Shown: positions 44,544 through 54,559, counted from the stretch's first letter. The stretch: DNA of 64,000 nucleotides from Pseudomonas sp. GL-B-19 (GCF_019956415.1 NZ_JAHBDK010000011.1:62001-126000); one strand, 5' to 3'. The notes: generated by a model from the sequence alone, not told the origin. Translations and numbers: made by a program.

Positions 44544-45503
44544 GTGAATAGTATTTTCAAGTTGCTCCTGCAGCGCCTGGCCCTAGGCCTGCTATCGCTC
44601 TTCGCGGTATCCGTCATCATCTTCCTCGCCGTCGGCATGCTCCCGGGTGATATCGCCCAGGCCATGCTCGGCCAATCCGCCACCCCGGAAACCGTTGCCG
44701 CATTTCGCACGCAACTGGGACTGGACCTGCCACCGCTGACCCGCTTCGGTCACTGGATCTGGCACCTGCTGCAAGGTGATCTCGGCGTCTCGCTGGCCAA
44801 TCAGCGGCCCATCGCCGATCTGGTTGCCTCGCGCCTGGGCAACACCTTCAGTCTGGCGGCGCTGGCGGCATTGGTTTCGGTGCCGCTCGCGTTGTTGCTG
44901 GGGATGCTCGCAGCGTTGTACCGCAACAGCTGGTTCGACCGTTTGCTCAACACCAGCGCCCTGAGCGCGGTGTCGTTTCCGGAGTTCTTCGTCGCCTACA
45001 TCCTGATCCTGGTGTTCGCGGTGAAGCTCAACTGGTTCCCGAGCATTTCCAACCTGACCCCGGACGCCTCGTTCGGCAGCGTGCTGGAACGCTCGGTGCT
45101 GCCGGTCGCGACCCTGAGCCTGGTGGTGATCGCGCAGATGATGCGTATGACCCGCGCATCCCTGATCAACCTGCTGGCCAGCCCCTACATCGAAATGGCC
45201 CGGCTCAAGGGCATCAGCCAGTCGCGGATCATCTTTCGTCATGCGTTGCCCAACGCGTTGGCGCCGATCGTTAACGTGGTGGCGCTGAACCTAGCGTACC
45301 TGGTGGTCGGCGTGGTGGTGGTCGAGGTGGTGTTCGTCTACCCGGGGCTCGGCCAATTGCTGGTGGACTCGGTGGCCAAGCGCGACATCCCGGTGGTTCA
45401 GGCATGCAGCCTGATCTTCGCGGCGACGTACATCCTGCTCAATACCACGGCGGATGTGCTGTCCATCGCCAGCAATCCACGCCTGATGCATCCGAAGGGG
45501 TAG
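44544..45503 (+). CDS. Dipeptide-type ABC transporter permease 1 (DppB family)
   Basis: The 319-residue permease has about six membrane segments and the BPD_transp_1 signature, with the EAA-like loop MARLKGISQSRIIFRHALPNA. GTG start with GAGGA eight bases upstream. The DppC-type permease follows 3 bp later. Confidence 0.9.
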   Translation: MNSIFKLLLQRLALGLLSLFAVSVIIFLAVGMLPGDIAQAMLGQSATPETVAAFRTQLGLDLPPLTRFGHWIWHLLQGDLGVSLANQRPIADLVASRLGNTFSLAALAALVSVPLALLLGMLAALYRNSWFDRLLNTSALSAVSFPEFFVAYILILVFAVKLNWFPSISNLTPDASFGSVLERSVLPVATLSLVVIAQMMRMTRASLINLLASPYIEMARLKGISQSRIIFRHALPNALAPIVNVVALNLAYLVVGVVVVEVVFVYPGLGQLLVDSVAKRDIPVVQACSLIFAATYILLNTTADVLSIASNPRLMHPKG

Positions 45504-45506
45504 AAC

Positions 45507-46334
45507 ATGAACCTGCTCAAACAATTAGTGCGGGCGCCGTTGAGCGCCCAGTTCGGAATACTGGTGATCATCCTCTACATCCTCGTGGCGCTGTTCGCCC
45601 CGTTGCTGGCGCCGTACGGCGAAACCCAAGTGGTGGGCGAAGGCTTCGCACCGTGGAGCGGCGAGTTTCTGCTGGGCACCGATAACCTCGGTCGCGACAT
45701 GTTCAGCCGTCTGGTCTATGGCGCGCGCAACACCTTGGGCATTGCCTTCCTGACCACGGTGCTGGCGTTCCTGCTCGGCGGCTTGAGCGGGTTGGTCGCG
45801 GCGATCAAGGGTGGTTGGGTCGATCAGGGATTGTCGCGGATCGTCGATATTCTGATGGCGATTCCGCAGCTGATCTTCGCTTTGCTGATCCTCAGCGTGG
45901 TCGGCACCACGGCGACGTCGCTGGTGCTGGTGATCGCGCTGCTGGACGCGACGCGGGTGTTTCGCCTGTCGCGGGCGGTGGCGATGAACGTGGTGGTGCA
46001 GGACTTCGTCGAAGCTGCGCGTTTACGCGGTGAAGGCCTGTGGTGGCTGGTGACCCGCGAGGTGTTGCCCAACGCTGCCGCGCCGCTGATTGCCGAGTTC
46101 GGCCTGCGTTTTTGCTTTGTGTTTTTGTTCATCAGCGCGCTGTCGTTTCTCGGCCTGGGCATTCAACCGCCCACCGCCGATTGGGGCAGCATGGTTCGCG
46201 ACAACGCGGTGCTGATTACCTTCGGCGACATCAGCCCGTTGCTGCCCGCCCTGGCCGTGGCGTTGATCACGGTCAGCGTCAACTTCGTCGTTGACTGGAT
46301 GCTGCACAAATCCAGCGGCCTCAAGGAGTGCTGA
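45507..46334 (+). CDS. Dipeptide-type ABC transporter permease 2 (DppC family)
   Basis: The 275-residue permease has the DppC N-terminal segment (LGTDNLGRDMFSRLVYGAR) and the EAA-like loop AARLRGEGLWWLVTREVLPNA. It starts 3 bp after the DppB-type gene with AAGGGG upstream. Confidence 0.9.
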   Translation: MNLLKQLVRAPLSAQFGILVIILYILVALFAPLLAPYGETQVVGEGFAPWSGEFLLGTDNLGRDMFSRLVYGARNTLGIAFLTTVLAFLLGGLSGLVAAIKGGWVDQGLSRIVDILMAIPQLIFALLILSVVGTTATSLVLVIALLDATRVFRLSRAVAMNVVVQDFVEAARLRGEGLWWLVTREVLPNAAAPLIAEFGLRFCFVFLFISALSFLGLGIQPPTADWGSMVRDNAVLITFGDISPLLPALAVALITVSVNFVVDWMLHKSSGLKEC

Positions 46335-46336
46335 AC

Positions 46337-47992
46337 ATGAACGCGATTACTAATGAAAAACCGCTGCTGGAAATCCGCGACCTGCACATCGAAGGCCATT
46401 ACGAAGACGCCTGGCATCCGCTGATCAAGGGCATCGACCTGACCCTGCAACGCGGCGAAGTGCTGGGGCTGATTGGCGAATCGGGAGCCGGAAAATCCAC
46501 ACTGGGTCTGGCCGCTATGGGCTATACCCGCGACGGTTGCCGGATCACCGGCGGCTCGGTGCAATTTGACGGAATCGACCTGCTGCGCGCCAAACCCGAA
46601 GCGCTGCGCAAACTGCGTGGCTTGCGCATTGCCTATGTCGCACAAAGCGCTGCAGCGTCGTTCAACCCGGCCCACCGACTGATTGATCAGCACGTGGAAA
46701 CCGCCGTCAAAAACGGTGGCATGAGCCGGGCCCAGGCGATGGCCGAAGCGGTGGAGTTGTATCGGGTGCTGCGCCTGCCCAATCCGGAGCAGATTGGCCA
46801 GCGATACCCGCATCAGGTGTCCGGCGGGCAGTTGCAACGGGTCATGACCGCGATGGCCATGGCTTGCCACCCGGACTTGATCATATTTGACGAGCCGACC
46901 ACCGCCCTCGACGTCACCACGCAGATTGAAGTGTTGGCGGCCATTCGCGATGCGGTAGCCACGTACGGCAGTGCGGCGATTTACATCAGCCATGACCTGG
47001 CGGTGGTCGCGCAAATGGCCGATCGCATCATGGTGCTGCGCCACGGCAAACTGGTGGAAGAGGCCGAGACCCGCAAGATGCTCGGCGACCCACAGGAGGA
47101 TTACACCAAGTCATTGTGGGCGGTTCGCAGCTTCCACACCGAACCGAAACCGTGCCCGCAGCAGGAAAAACCGCTGCTGGAGTTGCAGCAAAGCTGCGCC
47201 AGTTACGGTCATCAACCGGTTCTGCATGATATCTCGCTGAGCTTGTATCGCGGCCAGACCCTGGCGGTGATCGGCGAGTCTGGCAGCGGCAAAAGCTCCA
47301 CGGCGCGTTTGATCACCGGCTTGTTGCCGCCAACGTCGGGTCAGGTGCTGTATGACGGCGAGGCGCTGCCGGCTGACTTTCGCCAGCGCAGCAAGGAGCA
47401 ACTGCGGCGTATCCAGATGATCTACCAAATTCCCGATACGGCACTGAACCCGCGTCAGCGCATCGTCGACATCATCGGTCGGCCGCTGACCTTTTACCTC
47501 GGCCTCAAAGGCAAGGCGATGCGTGCGCGGGTGGCCGAGTTGCTGGAAATGATCGAACTCGACCCGGCGACGTTCATGGAGCGCCAACCCCGCGAACTGT
47601 CCGGTGGTCAGAAGCAACGCGTGTGCATTGCCCGGGCCTTGGCGGCCGATCCACAATTGATCATTTGCGATGAAGTGACCTCGGCGCTGGACCAATTGGT
47701 GGCCGAAGGCGTGCTGAAACTGCTCAACCGGATACAACAGCAACTGGGCGTCGCTTATCTGTTCATCACTCACGATGTCGCTACCGTCCGGGCCATTGCC
47801 GATGAGGTGCTGGTGATGCAGCGGGGCAGGGTGGTCGACCATGGTTCACGCAGCGCCATCTTCACGCCGCCGCATCAGGATTACACCGGGCTGCTGTTTT
47901 CATCCGAACCGCAAATGGACCCCGACTGGCTCGACCGGTTGCTGGCCGCGCGCGCGTTACCGACTTCAAACTCAACGCTGGTAAATGTTTAA
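46337..47992 (+). CDS. Fused dipeptide-type ABC transporter ATPase (DppD-DppF)
   Basis: The 551-residue protein has two complete ATPase cassettes: GESGAGKST, SGGQLQRV and FDEPTTALD in the first half; GESGSGKSS, SGGQKQRV and CDEVTSALD in the second. Both appear active; the second Walker B has Val for Pro. It energises the upstream permease pair. The ATG at 46337 has AGGAG eight bases upstream; the upstream GTG at 46328 is inside the ribosome-binding site. Confidence 0.93.
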   Translation: MNAITNEKPLLEIRDLHIEGHYEDAWHPLIKGIDLTLQRGEVLGLIGESGAGKSTLGLAAMGYTRDGCRITGGSVQFDGIDLLRAKPEALRKLRGLRIAYVAQSAAASFNPAHRLIDQHVETAVKNGGMSRAQAMAEAVELYRVLRLPNPEQIGQRYPHQVSGGQLQRVMTAMAMACHPDLIIFDEPTTALDVTTQIEVLAAIRDAVATYGSAAIYISHDLAVVAQMADRIMVLRHGKLVEEAETRKMLGDPQEDYTKSLWAVRSFHTEPKPCPQQEKPLLELQQSCASYGHQPVLHDISLSLYRGQTLAVIGESGSGKSSTARLITGLLPPTSGQVLYDGEALPADFRQRSKEQLRRIQMIYQIPDTALNPRQRIVDIIGRPLTFYLGLKGKAMRARVAELLEMIELDPATFMERQPRELSGGQKQRVCIARALAADPQLIICDEVTSALDQLVAEGVLKLLNRIQQQLGVAYLFITHDVATVRAIADEVLVMQRGRVVDHGSRSAIFTPPHQDYTGLLFSSEPQMDPDWLDRLLAARALPTSNSTLVNV

Positions 47993-48001
47993 GGAATTGT
48001 C

Positions 48002-48706
48002 ATGAAAGTATTGATCGTCCACGCTCATCCAGAGCCGAAATCCTTTACCGCCGCGTTGCGCGACCAGGCTGTCTCGACCCTAGAATCTCAAGGGCATGAG
48101 GTCCAGGTCAGCGACTTGTACGCGATGAACTGGAACCCGGTGGCCAGCGCCGATGATTTTTCTTCACGGGAGAACCCGGAATACCTGGTGTATGCGCTGG
48201 AACAACGTCTAGGTGTGAAAAGTCAGTCGCTGGCGCCGGATATCCAGCAAGAGCTCGACAAATTGCTGTGGGCTGACTTGCTGATCCTCAATTTTCCGAT
48301 TTTCTGGTTCTCGGCCCCGGCCATGCTCAAGGGCTGGATTGATCGGGTGCTGGTGTCCGGGGTTTGCTATGGCGGTAAGCGCTTTTACGATCAGGGCGGG
48401 TTGAGCGGCAAGAAGGCGCTGGTCACTGTCACCCTGGGCGGGCGCGAGCACATGTTCGGTGATGGCGCGATTCATGGTCCGCTGGAAGACATGCTACGGC
48501 CGATCCTGCGTGGCACGCTGGCGTATGTCGGCCTCGACGTGCTGCAACCATTCGTGGCCTGGCACGTGCCGTACATCAGCGACGAGGCTCGCCAGGAATT
48601 CCTGAAGAACTATCAGCAACGACTGGAGCACGTGAGCGATGACCAGCCGATGCAGTTTCCGCGTTTGGCTCAATTTGATGAGGCGTTGTATCCGTTGCCT
48701 GTCTGA
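48002..48706 (+). CDS. NAD(P)H-quinone reductase, flavodoxin fold (NQO1/MdaB type)
   Basis: The 234-residue protein matches the NAD(P)H dehydrogenase (quinone) family with the flavodoxin-like start VLIVHAHPEPKSFTAALRD and the FPIFWFSAPAMLKGWIDRV segment. It starts 9 bp after the transporter ATPase and is probably co-transcribed, which is unusual for an oxidoreductase of this kind. Confidence 0.88.
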   Translation: MKVLIVHAHPEPKSFTAALRDQAVSTLESQGHEVQVSDLYAMNWNPVASADDFSSRENPEYLVYALEQRLGVKSQSLAPDIQQELDKLLWADLLILNFPIFWFSAPAMLKGWIDRVLVSGVCYGGKRFYDQGGLSGKKALVTVTLGGREHMFGDGAIHGPLEDMLRPILRGTLAYVGLDVLQPFVAWHVPYISDEARQEFLKNYQQRLEHVSDDQPMQFPRLAQFDEALYPLPV

Positions 48707-48748
48707 AGCGGGTTTTTACCCAGGCATTTGATGGTGTTCTTTGCGGCC

Positions 48749-48827
48749 CCATCGCGAGCAGGCTCACTCCCACAGGTTTTGCGGATGACGCAAATCCACT
48801 GTGGGAGCGAGCCTGCTCGCGAAGGGG
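48749..48827. repeat. Inverted pair of Pseudomonas REP elements
   Basis: CCATCGCGAGCAGGCTCACT and the inverse GAGCCTGCTCGCGA enclose about 23 bp. Confidence 0.9.
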
Positions 48828-48902
48828 CCACTGAATCCAGCCCAAAAAATCAATGGATAACCGCATGCCCAAGCCAAACACCTCGGGCATTGGCTATCAG
48901 GC

Positions 48903-49094
48903 TTAGATCTCCTTCACCGGCGTTTCCCCCTCAACACCTTTGATCAACCCGATGGCGTGCAGGCAATCGGCCTTGTTCACATACGACTCGCCGCTGGCGA
49001 TGGTCTCGTGATTCCCCGCCCTCAGGCGCCAGCGCCATTGTCCTTTGCCGGTGCTCGGGGTGCCCTTGGATTGCCTGTAAATCTCGAAATACAT
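48903..49094 (-). CDS. DUF1508 (YegP-type) protein
   Basis: The 63-residue protein matches the DUF1508 domain: MYFEIYRQSKGTPS, then GQWRWRLRAGNHETIASGES. The start at 49094 has GGAG eight to eleven bases upstream. Function of the family is unknown. Confidence 0.87.
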   Translation of the reverse strand: MYFEIYRQSKGTPSTGKGQWRWRLRAGNHETIASGESYVNKADCLHAIGLIKGVEGETPVKEI

Positions 49095-49371
49095 ACTGCT
49101 CGCTCCATGCGATGGGTTATTGCGACAACCTGTGTGACGCGTCGGGGGCAAGCCTAGCGGAGCTGGCTTTTTTGGCCACCGGGCATTTGTTTCCAGGCAT
49201 TTGAAAATATTTCTGCCGACGCCGGCGGGCCGGTGGGAATGGCCAAAACCCCCTCGGATTCGCCCTTGCATCACCACCCTCGGTCCTGCTTAATACGACT
49301 CGGCTCATGGCGTCGAGAAACCGGCGACAGCCCCGGATTGTAGAAAAACCACTATAAAAAAGAGCAATCAA

Positions 49372-50340
49372 TTGACTCATCAGCACGGAACGCAACTGAC
49401 CGGGCCTCTGGCGTTATCGCTCGTCATCCCGGTGTTCAATGAAGCAGCCACCGTCGATTTGTTCATCGCGCGGATTAATAACGTCTTCAAGGATGAAGTG
49501 CTGATTGATCTGGAGATGGTGTTCGTCAATGACGGCAGCACCGACACCACACTGGACCTGTTGCTGGAACGCCAACTGACGGACCCGCGCTTGCGCATCG
49601 TCGATCTGAGCCGCAATTTCGGCAAGGAAGCGGCGTTAACCGCGGGTTTGCAGACCGCCACCGGCCAGGTCGTGGTGCCGATCGACGTTGATTTGCAGGA
49701 CCCGCCGGAGGTCATTCTCGAGATGATTGCCCGCTGGCGTGAAGGCTTTGAAGTGGTGCTGGGCCATCGCGTGAGTCGTAAAACCGATTCCTGGGCCAAG
49801 CAGACCTCAGCCAACTGGTTCTACCGCCTGCACAACAAAATCGCCGAGCAACACCTGCCGGAAAATGTCGGTGACTTCCGGCTCATGGACCGCTGCGTGA
49901 TCGATGCCTTGCAGACCTTGCCCGAATCCCGGCGCTTCATGAAAGGCCTGTTCGCCTGGGTCGGTTTTCGCACCACCCACGTCAACTACGAACGTCCTGA
50001 GCGGGCGGCCGGAGCGACCAAGTTCAATGGCTGGCGGTTATGGAACTTCGCCCTGGAGGGCATCACCAGTTTCAGCACCGAACCGCTGCGGATCTGGACC
50101 TACCTCGGGCTGCTCGTTTCGCTGATTTCCTTCTCGTTCGCCATCTTCATCATATTGCGCACCCTGATTTCCGGTATCGACCTTCCGGGTTATGCCTCGC
50201 TGATGGTGGCGGTCACCTTTCTGGGTGGCCTGCAATTGATCGGCATCGGTGTGCTGGGTGAATACCTGGGCCGAACCTACATCGAATCCAAACGCCGACC
50301 GGTGTATCTGGTGCGGCGTGTCTATGACCCCAAGGACTGA
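49372..50340 (+). CDS. gtrB: Bactoprenol glycosyltransferase GtrB type (GT2)
   Basis: The 322-residue protein has a GT2 domain (VIPVFNEA, VNDGSTD, DVDLQDPPE) and two C-terminal membrane segments, as in GtrB/DPM1-type enzymes that move a sugar from a nucleotide donor to undecaprenyl phosphate. No ATG is available at the start, and a TTG is used. The gtrA- and DUF6311-type genes two places on support a glycan-modification role. Confidence 0.88.
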   Translation: MTHQHGTQLTGPLALSLVIPVFNEAATVDLFIARINNVFKDEVLIDLEMVFVNDGSTDTTLDLLLERQLTDPRLRIVDLSRNFGKEAALTAGLQTATGQVVVPIDVDLQDPPEVILEMIARWREGFEVVLGHRVSRKTDSWAKQTSANWFYRLHNKIAEQHLPENVGDFRLMDRCVIDALQTLPESRRFMKGLFAWVGFRTTHVNYERPERAAGATKFNGWRLWNFALEGITSFSTEPLRIWTYLGLLVSLISFSFAIFIILRTLISGIDLPGYASLMVAVTFLGGLQLIGIGVLGEYLGRTYIESKRRPVYLVRRVYDPKD

Positions 50341-50343
50341 ACC

Positions 50344-51054
50344 GTGGATCTCAAGGAAACCGACATTCTCGGTTCAAGCATCGATCAGCATTGGTATTAC
50401 GCCTCCAAAGCGGCGGCGACCACGCGGTTGCTCGGCAGCACCCCGTTCAAGAAAATTCTCGATGTGGGCGCAGGCTCCGGGTTCTTTACTCACCATCTTC
50501 TGAGTCATTCATCGGCTGATGAAGCGTGGTGCGTGGACATCAGTTACGACGCCGACTCGGACGCCGGCACCGCCGGCAAACCGGTGCATTACCGTCGCGC
50601 CATCGATGCGGTGGACGCCGACCTGGTGTTGCTGATGGACGTGCTGGAGCATGTCGACGACGACGTCGGGTTGCTCAAGGCCTATGTCGACAAAGTCCCG
50701 TCCGGCAGCCGGTTCCTGATGACGGTGCCGGCGTTCCGGTTTCTGTGGAGCGGGCACGACGAGTTTCTCGAACACAAACGCCGCTACACCTTGGCGCAAC
50801 TGGAAACCGTGGCCCGGGACGCCGGATTGACGGTGCAGCAGGGCGCTTACTACTTCGGCCTGGTATTCCCGATTGCCGCCACGTTGCGATTGCTGCCCCA
50901 AGGCGCGCAACCCTCGCCGCCGCGTTCGCAACTCAAGCGCCATCACCCGCTGGTGAATACGCTGTTGAAGTCCTTGTGCCGCATCGAGTTGCCGTTCATG
51001 AACGCCAATCGTCTGGCCGGGTTGACGGTGTTTGTACTGGCGCAGAAACCGTGA
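50344..51054 (+). CDS. Class I SAM-dependent methyltransferase in the gtr cluster
   Basis: The 236-residue protein has the SAM-binding strand-loop KILDVGAGSGFFTHHL and DLVLLMDVLEHVDD. It starts 3 bp after gtrB by GTG (AAGGA upstream) and overlaps gtrA as GTGA. It may modify a sugar or lipid-linked intermediate. Presence of a methyltransferase within a gtr operon is not part of the classical three-gene layout. Confidence 0.88.
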   Translation: MDLKETDILGSSIDQHWYYASKAAATTRLLGSTPFKKILDVGAGSGFFTHHLLSHSSADEAWCVDISYDADSDAGTAGKPVHYRRAIDAVDADLVLLMDVLEHVDDDVGLLKAYVDKVPSGSRFLMTVPAFRFLWSGHDEFLEHKRRYTLAQLETVARDAGLTVQQGAYYFGLVFPIAATLRLLPQGAQPSPPRSQLKRHHPLVNTLLKSLCRIELPFMNANRLAGLTVFVLAQKP

Positions 51055-51437
51055 CGTCAGCCGAAAAATCCGCCCTGATCCAGCGTGGCCTGCGCTTTGC
51101 CGTGACCGGGTTGTTCGTCACGGCCTTGCATGCGCTGGTGGCCGTGCTGTTCATCAATTACGTGTTGCCATTGCCGCCGTTGGCCAATGGCGTGGCGTTT
51201 GCCGTGGCGACCGTGGTGTCCTACGTGATCAATACCACCTGGAGTTTTTCCGCGCGGTTGCACGGACGGACACTGCTGCGTTTCATGATGGTGTCCGTTG
51301 CCGGATTTCTGCTGGCGATGCTGGTGGCCTGGGCCGCGCAAATGGCCGGCCTGCATTATTTGCTGGGGATTGGCGCGGTGGCGCTGACCATTCCGGCCTT
51401 CACCTTTGTACTGCATAACTTCTGGACGTATCGATGA
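51051..51437 (+). CDS. gtrA: GtrA-family flippase-like membrane protein
   Basis: The 128-residue protein has four membrane segments and the GtrA pattern: LRFAVTGLFVTALHALV, then SYVINTTWSFS and VLHNFWTYR at the end. GtrA proteins are thought to move lipid-linked sugar across the inner membrane. It overlaps both neighbours (GTGA with the methyltransferase, ATGA with the DUF6311 gene). Confidence 0.9.
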   Translation: MTSAEKSALIQRGLRFAVTGLFVTALHALVAVLFINYVLPLPPLANGVAFAVATVVSYVINTTWSFSARLHGRTLLRFMMVSVAGFLLAMLVAWAAQMAGLHYLLGIGAVALTIPAFTFVLHNFWTYR

Positions 51438-53560
51438 AGGACTTGGCTAAGCGGCTGCCGATCAACCTGTTGCCTTTGTTGATCGGTGTTCTAGCCTTTT
51501 TCATCGTCGTTGGGCCAAGGGCGCTGAACCCTCAAAACATTGCATGGCTGGGCAACGGTGATCCGGCGACGCATTACCTGGGCTGGGTGTTTTTCCGGCA
51601 GTCACCCTGGGCCTTTCCAATCGGGCTCAATCCTTCCTATGGACTGGAATTGGCCAATGGCATCATTTTTTCTGATTCCAATCCGCTGCTTGCTTTGCTG
51701 TTCAAACCGTTCGCCTCACTGTTGCCAATGCCTTTCCAGTACTTCGGACTCTGGTTCCTGACCTGCTTCGTTTTGCAGGCCTGGTTTGCCTGGAAACTGG
51801 TGGGGCTGGTGTCGACCCATGTGGGTGTTCGTGCCGTGAGTACGGCGTTGTTTCTGTTTGTTCCACCCATGATCATGCGCATGCCTTTCCATTTGTCCCT
51901 GGGCGGGCATTTTCTGGTTCTGGCCTCGTTGTATCTGGCGCTGCATCCGCAATTGCGTCGTCGACGCTTGGCCTGGGGGTCGTTGCTGGCGGCGGCTGCG
52001 TTGATCCATGCGTATTTTCTGGCGATGGTGGCCGTGATCTGGATCGCCGATCTCACGGCAGGCTATTTCAGGAAAAAACTGACGCTGCAGTCTGCTGCCA
52101 TCGAATTGATCGGGCTTTTTTCGCTGGTCAGTTTTTGCTGCTGGCAGGCGGGCTATTTTTCGGTGGGCGGGGACGGCGCGATATCGGCCGGTTTTGGTCT
52201 GTACGCCATGAATCTGCTGTCACTGATAGATCCCGGGAACTGGTCGGGGCAGTGGTCCTATGTACTGAAGGATTTACCCGGCGTTCAAGGGCTCGGCGAT
52301 GTTGAAGGGTTTCTTTTTCTGGGCCTTGGGCTGATGACGCTGGGCGTTTGCGCACTGGTGGGGTTGCTTCAAGGCAATACCGGTTTTTTCCTGCGACTGC
52401 GGCGGTGGCCACTGTTGCTGGCGGCGCTGGTGGGGCTGAGCCTGTTTTCGATTTCTAACCATGTGGCAATGGGTTCGCTCGAATTGACCTATCCACTGCC
52501 ACCCTTGGTGATTTCAATCGCCAACATCTTCCGTGCGTCAGGGCGGATGTTCTGGCCGGTCTACTACGCGATAATCTTCGCCATCATTTTCCTGGTGATT
52601 CGCGCCAATACCCCGCGCACTGCCGTGAGTCTGTTGTCCCTGGCGTTGCTGATCCAGGTGCTCGATACCCACGCCGGCTGGATAGGCGTGCGCAAACAAT
52701 TGATGGTTGAACCGGCGTCGAAGTGGGTGTCGCCCATGGTCGACCCGTTCTGGAACAGTGCTGCGACCCATTACCGGAACATTCGCTGGATCGTTCCGCA
52801 GAATCTGTCCCCGAAGTGGATGTCGGTGGCTGATTTTGCCGGTGCCCATGGCCTTGCCACGAATGCCGTTTACCTGGGGCGGATGGACACGGCCAACTGG
52901 ATCAAATCCGAGCAGGAGACGGCGCGTGAAATGGCCTCGGGCAAGTATGCCGCCGACTCGTTGTACCTGCTCGATGAGCGGGCGTTGATCCAGGCGGTGA
53001 GAAACGTTGATACCCGAACGGACCTCTTCGCCAGGATTGACGGGTTCACGGTGCTGGCCCCAGGCTGGAAACAATGCAGCACGTGTTTGCAGCTGGCCTC
53101 GCAAATCAACCCGCTGGATCTTGTGCCCTCCGTCGAGCCCGGACAAAAGACGCTGTTCAATTACGGCGGCAAGGGCGGGGCATTGCTCGCCAATGGATGG
53201 TCCGAGCCAGAACTCTGGGGCACCTGGTCGAAAAGTCCCGACGCCGAAGTGATGTTCCGCGTCCCGACGTCCGTGCATTCCTTACGTCTGGAAGCCACGG
53301 CGTTCCTGCCGCCGGGGCATGCGCGGCAAAGTGTCGTCATCAACATCAATGGCGTACCGGCCGTGAATACCCGGCTTGAACAGGCTGATGGCAACATCAT
53401 CGATGTGGCCCTTACGGCCGAGATGCAGCGACGGGTGTCGAGTCAGGGGGTGTTGATTGTGCAATTGCAGTTCGCCGATGCCGTCAGCCCGAAACAGTTC
53501 GGGATGGGGCCGGACGTTCGACCGCTTGCCTTCGGATTGAAATCCTTGACCGTCAATTGA
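51434..53560 (+). CDS. DUF6311 membrane protein, probable GtrC-type glycosyltransferase
   Basis: The 708-residue protein has about ten to twelve membrane segments over its first ~430 residues and a C-terminal soluble domain of about 270 residues. It carries GDPATHYLGWVFFRQSPW near the N terminus, as in GT-C-like enzymes and DUF6311 proteins. It would transfer the flipped sugar to a surface glycan in the periplasm. Acceptor and sugar cannot be told. Confidence 0.78.
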   Translation: MKDLAKRLPINLLPLLIGVLAFFIVVGPRALNPQNIAWLGNGDPATHYLGWVFFRQSPWAFPIGLNPSYGLELANGIIFSDSNPLLALLFKPFASLLPMPFQYFGLWFLTCFVLQAWFAWKLVGLVSTHVGVRAVSTALFLFVPPMIMRMPFHLSLGGHFLVLASLYLALHPQLRRRRLAWGSLLAAAALIHAYFLAMVAVIWIADLTAGYFRKKLTLQSAAIELIGLFSLVSFCCWQAGYFSVGGDGAISAGFGLYAMNLLSLIDPGNWSGQWSYVLKDLPGVQGLGDVEGFLFLGLGLMTLGVCALVGLLQGNTGFFLRLRRWPLLLAALVGLSLFSISNHVAMGSLELTYPLPPLVISIANIFRASGRMFWPVYYAIIFAIIFLVIRANTPRTAVSLLSLALLIQVLDTHAGWIGVRKQLMVEPASKWVSPMVDPFWNSAATHYRNIRWIVPQNLSPKWMSVADFAGAHGLATNAVYLGRMDTANWIKSEQETAREMASGKYAADSLYLLDERALIQAVRNVDTRTDLFARIDGFTVLAPGWKQCSTCLQLASQINPLDLVPSVEPGQKTLFNYGGKGGALLANGWSEPELWGTWSKSPDAEVMFRVPTSVHSLRLEATAFLPPGHARQSVVININGVPAVNTRLEQADGNIIDVALTAEMQRRVSSQGVLIVQLQFADAVSPKQFGMGPDVRPLAFGLKSLTVN

Positions 53561-53632
53561 TGTCCGCTGGACATAGACGCCTCCTTCGGGCCTTTCTACA
53601 CTGCCTCAAGTGTTGGGGACCGGGGGCAAGGA

Positions 53633-54559
53633 ATGAATCGTAATGAACTGCGCAAGGCGGACATCAACCTGATGGTGGTGTTCGAATCGTTGATGCTTGA
53701 GCGCAACGTGACGCGGGTGGCGGAGAAGCTGTTTCTCGGTCAACCGACCATCAGCTCCGCGCTCAACCGCTTGCGGACGATGTTCAACGATCCACTGTTC
53801 ATCCGCGTCGGCCACCGCATGGAGCCGACAGCCCGCGCCGAGGAGTTGATTCAATACCTGTCGCCAGCGCTGGATTCGCTGTCGATGGCATTAAGCCTGA
53901 CCCACGATTTCGACCCGGCCAGCAGCACCATGACGTTTCGCATCGGGCTGTCGGATGACGTCGAGTTCGGACTGCTCCCGCCGCTCCTGCGCGCCTTGCG
54001 CCAAGAAGCCCCGAAGGTGGTGTTTGTGGTTCAGCATGTCGATTACTGGCGCATTCCCGATTTGCTGGCGGCCGGCGACATCACCGTGGGCATCAGCCAG
54101 ACCCGTGGCCTGCCGGCCAACGCCAAGCGCAAGTTGTTGCGGCACATCATGCCGAGCATCCTGCGCGCCGATGCGTCCGACACACCGCTGACGCTCGATG
54201 AATATTGCTCACGCCCTCATGTGTTGGTTTCCCACACCGCGAACGTCAGTGGTTACGCCGATGAGTGGCTGGCGGAGATAGGGCGTACGCGCCAGGTCGT
54301 CCTTTCCGTGCCGCAATACAGCTCGTTGCCGGCCTTGCTCGCCGGCACCGATTTGATTGCCAGTTTGCCCGATTACGCGGCCGAAGCCATGGCGGCATCC
54401 GGTTTGCTGTTCAAGGAACCGTTCCCGTTCAAGACCCCGACCCTTGACCTGTCGATGGTCTGGCTCAGCCATGTCGATACCGACCCCGCCGAACGCTGGT
54501 TGCGTTCGCGTCTGGAAGTGTTCATGAGTGAGCGCTCGCCATTGCCGCAGCCCCAGTGA
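53633..54559 (+). CDS. LysR-family transcriptional regulator 1
   Basis: The 308-residue regulator has the LysR helix-turn-helix (NVTRVAEKLFLGQPTISSALNRLR) and a substrate-binding domain (about 95-300). It stands alone, with the CHM isomerase 57 bp downstream. No obvious target. Confidence 0.92.
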   Translation: MNRNELRKADINLMVVFESLMLERNVTRVAEKLFLGQPTISSALNRLRTMFNDPLFIRVGHRMEPTARAEELIQYLSPALDSLSMALSLTHDFDPASSTMTFRIGLSDDVEFGLLPPLLRALRQEAPKVVFVVQHVDYWRIPDLLAAGDITVGISQTRGLPANAKRKLLRHIMPSILRADASDTPLTLDEYCSRPHVLVSHTANVSGYADEWLAEIGRTRQVVLSVPQYSSLPALLAGTDLIASLPDYAAEAMAASGLLFKEPFPFKTPTLDLSMVWLSHVDTDPAERWLRSRLEVFMSERSPLPQPQ

